Shown: positions 1 through 6,141 of the stretch, piece by piece | Layout of the letters: every line of letters begins with the position of its first letter | How positions within the stretch are numbered: position 1 is the first letter of the stretch | Source: Candidatus Uhrbacteria bacterium RIFOXYB12_FULL_58_10 | Lineage (GTDB): Bacteria > Patescibacteriota > Patescibacteriia > UBA9934 > GWF2-40-263 | Reading direction: 5' to 3' | DNA length: 15,916 nucleotides | NCBI GenBank assembly: GCA_943357275.1 | Contig: CALRGL010000014.1 | Location: forward strand, 1 to 15,916 | The notes under the pieces: generated by a model | Told to the model about the DNA's origin: nothing | Databases searched by the model: none | What the model saw: only the letters and a program-made list of their open reading frames with translations | Translations under genes and position numbers: made by a program

Positions 1-419
1 TCTTCCTTATCCATCAAGAATTTCACGATGATAATCGTACTTGAGAATGCCAAGGCAACCGCAACGTAAGCACTCGTCACAGGATCAAATCCAAGACCTG
101 TTCCAATCAAGAATCCCGCAACAGACGTGAACAAAACCTGCCCAACTCCGGTTGCAAGCGCAATTCCCCCAACATCTTTTACACTTCGCCAATTAAGTCC
201 AAGTCCAACCGTAAATAACAAAAACGCCACACCGATCTGCGACATGATCTCAAGAATCTCCGGATTGTTTGTTACCGAAAGAACCGAAGGACCAACCATG
301 ATCCCCGTAATAATATAGGCAATGATGAGCGGTTGTTTTAGACGATGCAAAATAAGCGACAACGTCGCCGCAATAATCATCACCACTCCGACTTGAAAAA
401 AAACTTCCTCCAAAGGCAT
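1..419 (-). CDS. Kef-type cation/proton antiporter, N-terminal part (gene cut by window edge)
   Basis: Reading the minus strand from the ATG at 419 gives an open frame of about 139 residues that runs off the left edge without a stop. It begins MPLEEVFFQVGVVMIIAATL and has four or five hydrophobic segments. The stretches QPLIAYIITGIMVGPSVL and IGVAFLLFTVGLGLNW are typical of the monovalent cation:proton antiporter-2 / Na+-H+ exchanger fold (Kef, RosB and related proteins), followed by AYVAVALAFSSTIIIVKFL, the usual third conserved segment. Such proteins exchange K+ or Na+ for H+ across the cytoplasmic membrane; the ion cannot be told from this part, and any C-terminal TrkA-N domain lies outside. 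No SD precedes the ATG. An extended -10 element ends 8 bases upstream, so the message is probably leaderless. Family call is firm; the exact subfamily is not. Confidence 0.88.
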   Translation of the reverse strand, partial: MPLEEVFFQVGVVMIIAATLSLILHRLKQPLIIAYIITGIMVGPSVLSVTNNPEILEIMSQIGVAFLLFTVGLGLNWRSVKDVGGIALATGVGQVLFTSVAGFLIGTGLGFDPVTSAYVAVALAFSSTIIIVKFLMDKE

Positions 420-427
420 GTAAGACA

Positions 428-436
428 ATTATAGCA
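428..436 (-). promoter_or_regulatory. Extended -10 promoter element of the antiporter gene
   Basis: The minus strand reads TGCTATAAT here: a perfect TATAAT with the TGn extension. No good -35 hexamer is seen. The last base of the -10 lies 8 bases before the antiporter ATG at 419, placing the expected transcription start at or within a base or two of the start codon. Confidence 0.7.
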
Positions 437-440
437 TAGG

Positions 441-469
441 TTGACGATGATAAAAGAGGATGTTATTCT
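441..469 (+). promoter_or_regulatory. Promoter of the tRNA-Glu gene
   Basis: TTGACG (441-446), a 17-base spacer and TATTCT (464-469) make a good sigma-70-type promoter. Transcription would start near 476, about 13 bases before the tRNA 5' end at 489. It lies back to back with the antiporter promoter on the other strand. Confidence 0.7.
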
Positions 470-488
470 TTTGCCGTTACAAACATTC

Positions 489-563
489 GGCCTCATCGTC
501 TAACGGTTAGGACGGCAGGTTCTCATCCTGCAAATCGGAGTTCGATTCTCCGTGGGGTCACCA
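489..563 (+). tRNA. tRNA-Glu, anticodon CTC, with encoded CCA
   Basis: The sequence folds into a full cloverleaf. The acceptor GGCCTCA (489-495) pairs with TGGGGTC (553-559), with two G-U pairs. The D stem is GTCT/GGAC, the anticodon stem GCAGG/CCTGC with loop TTCTCAT, giving anticodon CTC which reads GAG. The variable loop is four bases (AAAT), and the T stem CGGAG/CTCCG encloses TTCGATT. The discriminator is A560 and CCA is encoded at 561-563. The four-base variable loop and CTC anticodon fit glutamate. Its own promoter lies upstream and a strong terminator starts within a few bases of the CCA. The 3' half is duplicated 177 bases downstream. Confidence 0.96.
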
Positions 564-602
564 AAAAATCCTCTGGCTTTTGCCAGGGGATTTTTTGTTG
601 AC
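544..602 (+). repeat. Direct repeat copy 1: tRNA-Glu 3' end plus terminator
   Basis: This 59-base unit starts at GATTCTCCGTGGGGTCA inside the tRNA T arm and runs through the terminator hairpin to GTTGAC. It matches 721-779 at 54 of 59 positions with no gaps. Two of the differences in the 5' hairpin arm are matched by two complementary differences in the 3' arm, so both copies keep their stems. Confidence 0.93.
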
Positions 603-607
603 CCCAC
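552..607 (+). terminator. Rho-independent terminator of tRNA-Glu, part of a 26-bp-stem palindrome
   Basis: The core hairpin is AAATCCTCTGGC (566-577), loop TTTT (578-581), GCCAGGGGATTT (582-593), then a T run to 596. The pairing continues outward into the tRNA itself: 552-577 can pair with 582-607 over 26 positions, with one G-U and one mismatch at the first C of the CCA. The outer part therefore competes with the acceptor/T-arm strand of the tRNA. Confidence 0.88.
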
Positions 608-739
608 CGGGGCAGATGAGAACCCCGCGAGTTCGATGCGTGAAGGAGAGAGCGGAATAGAATCAAGCCGAAGGTTTGATTCTATTCCCGAACGAGTGAA
701 CGCAATCCCGCCGTTGGCGGGATTCTCCGTGGGGTCAAC
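597..739. repeat. Inverted-repeat-bounded spacer with tRNA-like debris and two strong hairpins
   Basis: This stretch between the two terminator copies is bounded by an 11-base perfect inverted repeat, GTTGACCCCAC (597-607) and GTGGGGTCAAC (729-739). Inside are GATGAGAACC (615-624), an exact inverted match to the tRNA anticodon-loop region 518-527, and GAGTTCGAT (629-637), a direct match to the T arm at 538-546. There is a 16-bp hairpin with a GAA loop and one G-U (arms 654-669 and 673-688), and a perfect 9-bp hairpin (arms 704-712 and 716-724, loop GTT). No protein-coding frame is convincing. It looks like rearranged tRNA-Glu and terminator sequence, or a small palindromic mobile repeat. No integrase or transposase is present. 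Confidence 0.75.
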
Positions 740-779
740 AATAAAACCTCTGGCTTTTGCCAGGGGTTTTATTGTTGAC
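721..779 (+). repeat. Direct repeat copy 2: tRNA-Glu 3' end plus terminator
   Basis: This is the second copy of the 59-base unit at 544-602, offset by 177 bases. Here the CCA is changed to ACA, which removes the only mismatch in the palindrome. It cannot be part of a working tRNA because the 5' half and acceptor partner are absent. Confidence 0.93.
734..779 (+). terminator. Second copy of the tRNA-Glu terminator hairpin
   Basis: The arms 734-754 and 759-779 form a 21-bp stem with a single G-U and a TTTT loop. The upper part matches the tRNA-Glu terminator. The run TTTTATTG in the 3' arm could serve as the U tract. It sits 55 bases before the CPBP start codon and would insulate that gene from tRNA read-through. 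Confidence 0.75.
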
Positions 780-815
780 TGTTTGATTCTTTTTCCGAAA
801 CTATTTTTGTTTTGT

Positions 816-821
816 TACAAT
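816..821 (+). promoter_or_regulatory. Candidate -10 box of the CPBP protease gene
   Basis: TACAAT lies 13 bases before the ATG at 835. The -35 region is poor. The expected transcription start near 828 leaves a leader of only about 7 bases, and no SD is present. Confidence 0.45.
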
Positions 822-834
822 AATACCTATCCAT

Positions 835-1524
835 ATGAAACGAAACATTCTTTTGTTTATTGTCCTGATAGCCTGCTTTTGGCAACTCGGCGGGGCACTT
901 CTCTACATGACAGCGTTTGGACACACAGCTGTAGCTCCATGGATGTTTGGATTTACGAAACTATTCATGATTAGCATCCCGTTTATTGCATTAACAATAG
1001 GATGGAAAGCTGGGCGATTTTTCAAAGGAGCATCATGGAAAGACATTGTTCTTGGACTCGGATTCGGGATCTTGTTTTTTCTCATCATGATCGGAATCTT
1101 TCACTTCTTTCCCACCGCGCTTTCAAAAGCATTTGTAGATGCAGGGCCTCGGGCTCAAGCATTTGGCATTGCCACACCCGGAGTCTTTATCATCGCAAGT
1201 ATTCTTTTTTCCCTGATTCATTCGCTTTTTGAAGAGTTCTATTGGCGATGGTTTGTGTTTGGAGCCATGCAACTATTTACACATCGTCCAATAGCAATAG
1301 TCCTCTCTGGCTTAGCGTTTAGTTTGCACCACGTCATCGTCCTTCTTGCTTTTACCACCCCTGTTATGGCAGTCCTTTTTGGACTCATGATTGGCGCCGT
1401 TGGAAGCCTATGGGCCCTCCTGTACATCCGCCAAGGAAACATCGTATCTCCATGGATTTCACATATCTTCGCCGACCTAGCAATCGCTATGATCGGCTAT
1501 CTTGTTTTGTTTGGAGTTAACTGA
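835..1524 (+). CDS. CPBP family intramembrane metalloprotease (Abi/Rce1 type)
   Basis: This 229-residue, highly hydrophobic protein has about seven or eight membrane segments and all three signature motifs of the CPBP (Rce1/Abi) family. These are EExxxR at E133-E134-x3-R138 in a FEEFYWRW context, FxxxH at F162-H166 and HxxxD at H210-D214. These residues form the glutamate/histidine metal-dependent active site inside the membrane in characterised relatives. Bacterial members process or degrade membrane-bound peptides and proteins, including some bacteriocin-immunity roles; the substrate here is unknown. There is no SD before the ATG and a TACAAT box lies 13 bases upstream, suggesting a very short leader. 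It stands alone between the tRNA terminator array and convergent genes. Confidence 0.9.
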   Translation: MKRNILLFIVLIACFWQLGGALLYMTAFGHTAVAPWMFGFTKLFMISIPFIALTIGWKAGRFFKGASWKDIVLGLGFGILFFLIMIGIFHFFPTALSKAFVDAGPRAQAFGIATPGVFIIASILFSLIHSLFEEFYWRWFVFGAMQLFTHRPIAIVLSGLAFSLHHVIVLLAFTTPVMAVLFGLMIGAVGSLWALLYIRQGNIVSPWISHIFADLAIAMIGYLVLFGVN

Positions 1525-1555
1525 TTCAAAACTCGCTTATCTATTTTATCGTCAA

Positions 1556-1582
1556 TAAAAAAACACCACGTACTGTGGTGTT
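1556..1582 (-). terminator. Rho-independent terminator of the TSP3 lipoprotein gene
   Basis: AACACCAC (1562-1569), loop GTACT and GTGGTGTT (1575-1582) form a perfect 8-bp hairpin. On the minus strand it is followed by a run of eight T residues (1556-1563), 16 bases below the stop at 1599. The plus strand has no T run after it, so it serves mainly the minus-strand gene. Confidence 0.85.
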
Positions 1583-1598
1583 CAGAGAGATCTTAAGA

Positions 1599-2279
1599 TC
1601 AGTTGGCTTTCCAAAATCCCTGGAACGCACCCTCCACAAGAACTTGCGAAACGGTTGTATCCCAACCAATTCGATAGCTTGCCTCTCCAGGATTGGGAGC
1701 GATCAGATCAGGCGTTTGCTGCGCGTTCTGTCGAAACAGTGTGTAACACTCTACATTCACACCGTAATCTCCAAATGGAATGACCAGCTCGATAGTTTCA
1801 AGCCGATCAAAATCTTCACCGCTTACATCAGGAGATTCGACAGTCAGAACAAGTCTTTCTTCTTCGACGCACGCCACACGCAAGCCCACTTCGCGCGTTT
1901 GAGGATTGAAAACAGCTCGATCTCCTCGCATCCATGTGAATACCGAAACGGCTTCACACGCTGCCCCTACACCGTCTCCATCTCGATCCAATTGATCGGG
2001 ATTGAACTGTTCGGGACAGTTATCGATCGGGTTCCACTCATCGTCCGTTTGGCGAACTCCGTCTCCATCTGCATCAGAAACACAACGTCCATCGACCTCA
2101 ACTTCCTGAACCGAACAACGATACTCTTCTTGTCCAGGATCAATTGACGGCTCTTCTTCAGGAAGAGGAGCTTCTTCGTTCACAGGGAGAATGCAGAGAT
2201 CTGGAATCACATCGCACAACGGCTCACAACCCATGAACAATGCCAGAGGAATGGAAATCATCCAATGAAACATTCGCAT
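1599..2279 (-). CDS. Secreted, probably lipid-anchored protein with thrombospondin type-3 repeat
   Basis: This is a 226-residue protein. The N-terminus (MRMFHWMISIPLALFMGCEP) is a short signal sequence with Cys18 as the likely lipidated residue, though the lipobox (LFMGC) is weak at -3. An acidic, proline-rich linker (about 33-52) follows. Residues about 69-108 carry DADGDGVRQTDD, DNCPEQFNPDQ and DRDGDGVGAACE, the Asp-rich Ca2+-binding pattern with paired Cys of thrombospondin type-3 repeats. The remaining 115 residues are probably beta-rich and unrecognised. A perfect AGGAGGT lies 4 bases before the ATG at 2279; a second ATG two codons on is also possible. It has its own promoter (2313-2341) and terminator (1556-1582). 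Likely on the outer face of the membrane; function unknown. Confidence 0.8.
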   Translation of the reverse strand: MRMFHWMISIPLALFMGCEPLCDVIPDLCILPVNEEAPLPEEEPSIDPGQEEYRCSVQEVEVDGRCVSDADGDGVRQTDDEWNPIDNCPEQFNPDQLDRDGDGVGAACEAVSVFTWMRGDRAVFNPQTREVGLRVACVEEERLVLTVESPDVSGEDFDRLETIELVIPFGDYGVNVECYTLFRQNAQQTPDLIAPNPGEASYRIGWDTTVSQVLVEGAFQGFWKAN

Positions 2280-2312
2280 GAATACCTCCTGAATCTGAAT
2301 AGATCCTTAGAG

Positions 2313-2341
2313 ACTATTTCAGAAAAATTCGTATTTGTCAA
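2313..2341 (-). promoter_or_regulatory. Promoter of the TSP3 lipoprotein gene
   Basis: On the minus strand: TTGACA (2336-2341), a 17-base spacer, then AATAGT (2313-2318) preceded by a TGn extension. It leads to a leader of roughly 30 bases containing the AGGAGGT ribosome site. Confidence 0.7.
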
Positions 2342-2354
2342 TTATCACTATAAA

Positions 2355-3347
2355 TCAAGATACCCATCCCTTCCCTTTCATTTTATCTGTCACAAACTTA
2401 AACGGAACGAGCAAAATAGCCCATGGAATAATCGATAAGACGAGTATAAAAAGGATTTTTGGATCTGGGGCATAGAGGCTTGCAAGATAGATCGCTAACG
2501 TAAAGTTCATGAATGTCACAGAAGCAGCAATCGTAACTTGATCTTGATAGATTTTTTTGTGAAACAAGAGATGTGTAAAAACATGAATCGCGATGAAAAA
2601 AACAAAAAGAATCAATAAAGAAGAAAAAAGTTCATGTGTTTCCCCTGCGATAGCACGAGCATTCACGGCAATCGATCCGGCAATGAGAAGACCTAATAAA
2701 AGAAGAGAGATTGGCTTGAAGTGTTTCGATAGTGAGCCAACATTGATGAAAGAAAAACGTCTAACAATTTGAGCAAGAGCAAATGGAATCACAATGACCA
2801 TAAACAACTTCCAAACCATTGGTAAAAACGGAAGATCCACGCTTGTATGCGTCAACATCTGTAAAACAAGCGGAACGGTAATTGGCGATAGAAGAGATGA
2901 AGTAATCGTAATGAGCAATGCCAACGATTTATTTCCTCCAATCACATCAACCATCAGTGGCAAAGACATCCCCGCAGGCATACATGCTAACAACACAAGG
3001 GCAAAAACCATGGACGGCACGGTGACACTTGCAATCAAATAGACAATAATAGGAAGAATGAAAAGAATCACTAAATTTATAGAAAAAAGTGATTTCCATT
3101 CTTTTCCAACATGAAGAAGTTCTGCTGTATCCAATTTCAAACTACTCATGAAAAAAATCACTTGAAGCATGAGCGTTGTGTAGGGAGAAAAGAATCCAAA
3201 ATACATTGGATAAACAAGTCCGAGCAAAATCGCGGCAAGAGCAATAAACAAATAGGATTCAATCAATTTGAAAAAATAACGAATGATCAATTCAGGCATA
3301 TCTACGATGATGTTTGGTTTATTACCTTCCATCAAGAATTCTATCAT
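2355..3347 (-). CDS. SBF/BASS family (bile acid:sodium symporter-like) transporter
   Basis: This 330-residue integral membrane protein has about nine or ten hydrophobic segments. The stretch LVLLACMPAGMSLPLMVDVIGG followed by NKSLALLITITSSLLSPITVPLVL is the conserved core of the bile acid:sodium symporter / arsenite-permease superfamily (SBF fold), where a polar motif after PAG and the S-x-L-x-P-x-x-x-P segment line the Na+ and substrate sites. Bacterial members move organic anions with Na+; the substrate cannot be read from sequence. The first ATG (3347) has only a weak purine stretch upstream; internal Met at residues 6 and 17 are alternatives. The 75 bases after its stop hold the promoter of the next gene and no clear hairpin. 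It is divergent from the small lipoprotein gene at 3480. Confidence 0.82.
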   Translation of the reverse strand: MIEFLMEGNKPNIIVDMPELIIRYFFKLIESYLFIALAAILLGLVYPMYFGFFSPYTTLMLQVIFFMSSLKLDTAELLHVGKEWKSLFSINLVILFILPIIVYLIASVTVPSMVFALVLLACMPAGMSLPLMVDVIGGNKSLALLITITSSLLSPITVPLVLQMLTHTSVDLPFLPMVWKLFMVIVIPFALAQIVRRFSFINVGSLSKHFKPISLLLLGLLIAGSIAVNARAIAGETHELFSSLLILFVFFIAIHVFTHLLFHKKIYQDQVTIAASVTFMNFTLAIYLASLYAPDPKILFILVLSIIPWAILLVPFKFVTDKMKGKGWVS

Positions 3348-3413
3348 TCTTTCTAATGTTAAAAAACTTAAATTGGACTACAACAAGATTGCAATACAAA
3401 GATCATGATACAA

Positions 3414-3440
3414 TTGACAAAAGTCCAAAAAAATGATAAT
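3414..3440 (+). promoter_or_regulatory. Candidate promoter of the small lipoprotein gene
   Basis: TTGACA (3414-3419) is followed by GATAAT (3435-3440) with a 15-base spacer, shorter than ideal. A weaker TAATCT with 17-base spacing (3437-3442) is an alternative. The leader would be about 33 bases and contains AAAGGAG. Confidence 0.5.
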
Positions 3441-3479
3441 CTTTCTTGGTTTCTTAGACTTCCCAAAAGGAGAAACACC

Positions 3480-3890
3480 ATGCGATTTTCAGCTTCTCTC
3501 TTGTTGAAATGCCTCTTTTCTTTCTTGATTCTAGGAAGTGGGTGTGCCAAATCTCCTACTCCCAAAGCACCTGAAGAACAAGTTCGCATAAACATTGTTC
3601 GTGCATTCATGAGTGAGTCTGATCGATTCATATTTCTTGTTGATGGAGTGAGAACAGAAGTTGTCATAAAAAATATACGGGTTGTTGGAGGCAAAATGCC
3701 TCGCATCTTTCGAGATGTTCCTTCGTCTGAGTCCATATGGATCAAACTGGAAGCAGATGATGTCTGTATCAACAAACACCATTGTTCAACAACAGAACTG
3801 GAAATTCATCTTCACAATGAAACCGATCTCAACTCAGCTGGCTGGAACCACGGCAAGTTCGGTCAGGGTGAAACCACTGTTCTGGAGTAG
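3480..3890 (+). CDS. Small putative lipoprotein of unknown function
   Basis: The start is the ATG at 3480 because AAAGGAG lies 7 bases upstream and translation from there begins with a clean signal sequence, MRFSASLLLKCLFSFLILGSGCAK. The frame is open further upstream, to an ATG at 3405, but that would hide the signal peptide and precede the -10 box. The product is 136 residues with Cys22 as the probable lipidated residue; the lipobox (LGSGC) is imperfect. The mature part has a short Pro-rich linker, then a mixed alpha/beta region with three Cys/His-containing spots near CINKHHCS. No family is recognised. Two hairpins follow the stop and the gene is monocistronic. Confidence 0.72.
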   Translation: MRFSASLLLKCLFSFLILGSGCAKSPTPKAPEEQVRINIVRAFMSESDRFIFLVDGVRTEVVIKNIRVVGGKMPRIFRDVPSSESIWIKLEADDVCINKHHCSTTELEIHLHNETDLNSAGWNHGKFGQGETTVLE

Positions 3891-3910
3891 TCCTTTCTCG
3901 TTTCTCTTTC

Positions 3911-3959
3911 CCCATCGTTCACACGAGTCTTCTCTGAAGCTCGCTGACGGTGGGTTTTT
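3911..3959 (+). terminator. Rho-independent terminator of the small lipoprotein gene
   Basis: An outer stem CCCATCG (3911-3917) pairs with CGGTGGG (3948-3954), and an inner stem CGAG-CTTC pairs with GAAG-CTCG around a TCT loop. TTTTT follows at 3955-3959, 20 bases after the stop codon. Confidence 0.7.
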
Positions 3960-3975
3960 CATTTCCTACAAAATC

Positions 3976-4008
3976 AAAAACGACCCAAGCTTTCGCCGGG
4001 TCGTTTTT
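3976..4008. terminator. Bidirectional terminator between convergent genes
   Basis: AAAACGACCC (3977-3986), an 11-base loop and GGGTCGTTTT (3998-4007) form a 10-bp stem with an A run before and a T run after. It can stop transcription from both sides; on the minus strand it lies just after the stop of the Gly-rich CxxC gene at 4013. Confidence 0.85.
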
Positions 4009-4012
4009 CTAA

Positions 4013-4663
4013 TTATTCTTCGTCGTTGAATGAAACTACGAGTCCATCGTCTTCAGATTCTTCACCTGCTTCGACTTCTTCGCCGTCTTCGATTTCGTCG
4101 CCTTCGACTTCTTCGAATTCTTCGCCTTCTTCTGATCCTTCTTCATCTGCACCTTCCAAGAAGAGTTGAATAAGAGCGTCCATTTTCTTGTTCAAAGTTT
4201 TGAGTTGTTTTACAACTTCATCGTTTCCAGATCCGCCTGCAGAAGCATTGCTTCGAGCTGGCTTTTCAAAGGAAGATGAACGGTCTGTGCGTCGGTCAAA
4301 GCGTGGAGCTTGTCCATCTTGCTTTCGGAAACAATCGCTACAGAACACTGGTCGTTCGCCTGTTGGTCGGAATGGAACTTCGCAATGCGCGTTACATTCG
4401 CCACATGTTGCAGAGTGCATTGTTGGTCGTTCTCGGTCAAATCCACCGGCTCCGCCGCCAAATCCGCCACGTGAACCACCTCCGCCACCAAAGCTTCGGC
4501 CTCCGCCTCCACTATTTCCACCACGGTAACCACCGCCGCCTCCGCCGCCTCGGTAACCACCACCATTGCCTCCACCAAATCCGCCGCCGCTACCACCTCG
4601 GTAACCGCCTCCAGAGCTCTTTCGTTCACCTCCACCAGCACCACCACCAAAAAAATTCTTCAT
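4013..4663 (-). CDS. Gly/Arg-rich protein with CxxC-x17-CxxC zinc-binding domain and acidic tail
   Basis: The 216-residue protein has three parts. Residues 1-78 are a low-complexity Gly-rich region with YRGG, GGFGGG and SRGG repeats resembling RGG-type RNA-binding tails. Residues 82-115 hold MHSATCGECNAHCEVPFRPTGERPVFCSDCF; Cys87, Cys90, Cys108 and Cys111 give an exact CxxC-x17-CxxC spacing, the small zinc-knuckle module widespread in Patescibacteria. After a charged linker and a short helix (about 148-170), residues 171-216 are extremely acidic. The gene starts 9 bases after the ABC-F stop with no SD, so it is cotranscribed and probably translationally coupled. A role in RNA or ribosome biology is an inference from the RGG-like tract and the ABC-F partner; biochemical function is unknown. 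Confidence 0.85.
   Translation of the reverse strand: MKNFFGGGAGGGERKSSGGGYRGGSGGGFGGGNGGGYRGGGGGGGYRGGNSGGGGRSFGGGGGSRGGFGGGAGGFDRERPTMHSATCGECNAHCEVPFRPTGERPVFCSDCFRKQDGQAPRFDRRTDRSSSFEKPARSNASAGGSGNDEVVKQLKTLNKKMDALIQLFLEGADEEGSEEGEEFEEVEGDEIEDGEEVEAGEESEDDGLVVSFNDEE
4446..4650 (-). repeat. Imperfect glycine-codon repeats encoding the Gly-rich tract
   Basis: On the minus strand, units such as GGTTACCGAGG or GGTTACCGTGG recur at least three times among GGn codons. The repeat is imperfect and coding, and codons vary at third positions, which suggests selection on the protein rather than recent slippage. Confidence 0.65.
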
Positions 4664-4672
4664 AATATGTTC

Positions 4673-6130
4673 TTACTTAATAAGAGTAGCCAAATCGAGC
4701 AAACCATTAAACGAAATCTGTTTTACAAAATCTTCTGCGTGACTGACCACAATCAGACATCCTTGATAATCATTGATCGCTTTTGCGATGACAGGCAAGT
4801 GACGAAAGTTAATGTGGTTGGTCGGCTCATCGAAGATTAACAGCCCTGGTGCTTGAAGAACGAATCGTGCAAAACACAGAAGTCCTTTTTGACCTTCTGA
4901 AAGTGCGCCGACCGGTGTTGCAAGTGCATCACCGTTTAAAAGGAACTGGGCGCCGGTACGTCTAATCGTTTCGTTGTCCGGAACATCCATCATAGACTCT
5001 AGCGAAGCATACGCCGTCTGTGAGAAATCGAGTCCGGAAAAATCCTGTTTATAATACCCTACCTTTACACCTGCGGTTATGACCGCACCAGGGTCTTTCC
5101 CCTCCGCAAGTGTGCGAAGCAATGTGCTCTTACCGATACCATTTGGCCCCGCGATGAGCATGTGATCTCTTTTCCGAAGAACGAGATCCATCTCAACATG
5201 AATCGGTTCGTGATCTCGAATGACCTTGATACTGGTCAAACGCACGATCGGTTCAGTAAACGGCTGTGCAGGAATCGTGAAGTCGCTAATTGTGCGATCA
5301 TCACGTCGAACATCGACCATGTTCTCTTCTGCATCAGCAACTTCCTCTCTCAGTTTACTTGCAAGTTTACGCATCTTACCGCCTTTGTGTGCAAAAAAGT
5401 TTACCTTATCTTTGCGGTCTTGAATGGTTTTGAGAAGCTGAGCGTTTTTCGCTCGATCACGTTCAACGCGCGCAGCAATCTCTAGAACAACGTCCGTATA
5501 GTTTCCATCGTACTTCTCCACTTTTCCTGTATACACATCCAGGTGAATCACCCCTTCTGTAAAACTGTTCAAGAAATCCGCATCGTGGGAAATTACGAGA
5601 ACTGTTTTAGGATACATGATAAGGAACATGGTCAAATGGTCGATGCCGTCACGATCAAGATTGTTCGTAGGCTCGTCCAAAAGTAAGATGTCTGGCTCTT
5701 GAATAAGCGCATAAGCAAGAAGAAGTCTTGCTTGTTGCCCACCCGAGAATTCACCGACGATCTTTTCAACAGGAGCATGGAGGTTCACCACCTCGAGAAC
5801 ATCTTTGATTCGCTTATCCAGGTTATACGGAACCTCAACAAACGCATGAGCAAAGTACTCTCGAACCGTTTCCGTTAAATGTTCACGCGCCATGACTTGT
5901 TTAGCCGTAGCAATCGTGGATCCATTCAATGTGTGAATAGCCCCTTTATCTGGTTTTAATTCTCCAGTAATCAGCTTGAAAATAGTGCTTTTTCCTGCCC
6001 CGTTTTGACCCATCAGTGTAAGCTTTGCGTCTTCACGAATAGAAAAACTCGCCTCATCTAAAATGAGATTTTCAGCCTGATAACCAAAGGAAACCTCTTC
6101 AAATCGAACAATGACGTTACTTTGTGCCAT
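4673..6130 (-). CDS. ABC-F family ATPase (ribosome-associated type)
   Basis: This 485-residue protein has two fused ATP-binding domains and no membrane segment. NBD1 has Walker A GQNGAGKST (41-49), signature FSGGQ (128-132), Walker B ILLLDEP (148-154) and switch His182. NBD2 has Walker A GPNGIGKST (328-336), signature LSEGQ (410-414), Walker B LLIFDEP (430-436) and switch His464. A charged linker (about 222-285) corresponds to the P-site tRNA interaction motif region. ABC-F proteins act on ribosomes (translation factors or antibiotic protection). The second signature and D-loop (TNHIN in place of the usual TNHLD) are atypical. An in-frame GTG at 6151 is rejected as the start because it lies inside the -10 region of the promoter. 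The ATG at 6130 has no SD. Confidence 0.92.
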   Translation of the reverse strand: MAQSNVIVRFEEVSFGYQAENLILDEASFSIREDAKLTLMGQNGAGKSTIFKLITGELKPDKGAIHTLNGSTIATAKQVMAREHLTETVREYFAHAFVEVPYNLDKRIKDVLEVVNLHAPVEKIVGEFSGGQQARLLLAYALIQEPDILLLDEPTNNLDRDGIDHLTMFLIMYPKTVLVISHDADFLNSFTEGVIHLDVYTGKVEKYDGNYTDVVLEIAARVERDRAKNAQLLKTIQDRKDKVNFFAHKGGKMRKLASKLREEVADAEENMVDVRRDDRTISDFTIPAQPFTEPIVRLTSIKVIRDHEPIHVEMDLVLRKRDHMLIAGPNGIGKSTLLRTLAEGKDPGAVITAGVKVGYYKQDFSGLDFSQTAYASLESMMDVPDNETIRRTGAQFLLNGDALATPVGALSEGQKGLLCFARFVLQAPGLLIFDEPTNHINFRHLPVIAKAINDYQGCLIVVSHAEDFVKQISFNGLLDLATLIK

Positions 6131-6141
6131 AACAGAACCAG

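Noticed and set aside
489..780. Integrated mobile element at the tRNA-Glu 3' end
   Set aside because: The direct repeats are only 177 bases apart and nothing between them encodes an integrase or cargo. Kept only as a possible scar.
552..974. 140-codon plus-strand frame running from the tRNA end across the terminators
   Set aside because: It crosses the tRNA, two terminator hairpins and the start of the CPBP gene. Its repeated PLAFARGF peptides are only the translated terminator repeat.
3405..3479. ATG at 3405 as start of the small lipoprotein
   Set aside because: It would bury the signal peptide, and it precedes the candidate promoter. The ATG at 3480 has AAAGGAG at proper spacing.
4440..4650. 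Repeats in the Gly-rich gene as a CRISPR array or slippage-type phase switch
   Set aside because: The units are short, irregular and coding, with varied third positions and no uniform spacers or homopolymer tract. No CRISPR array is seen in the window.
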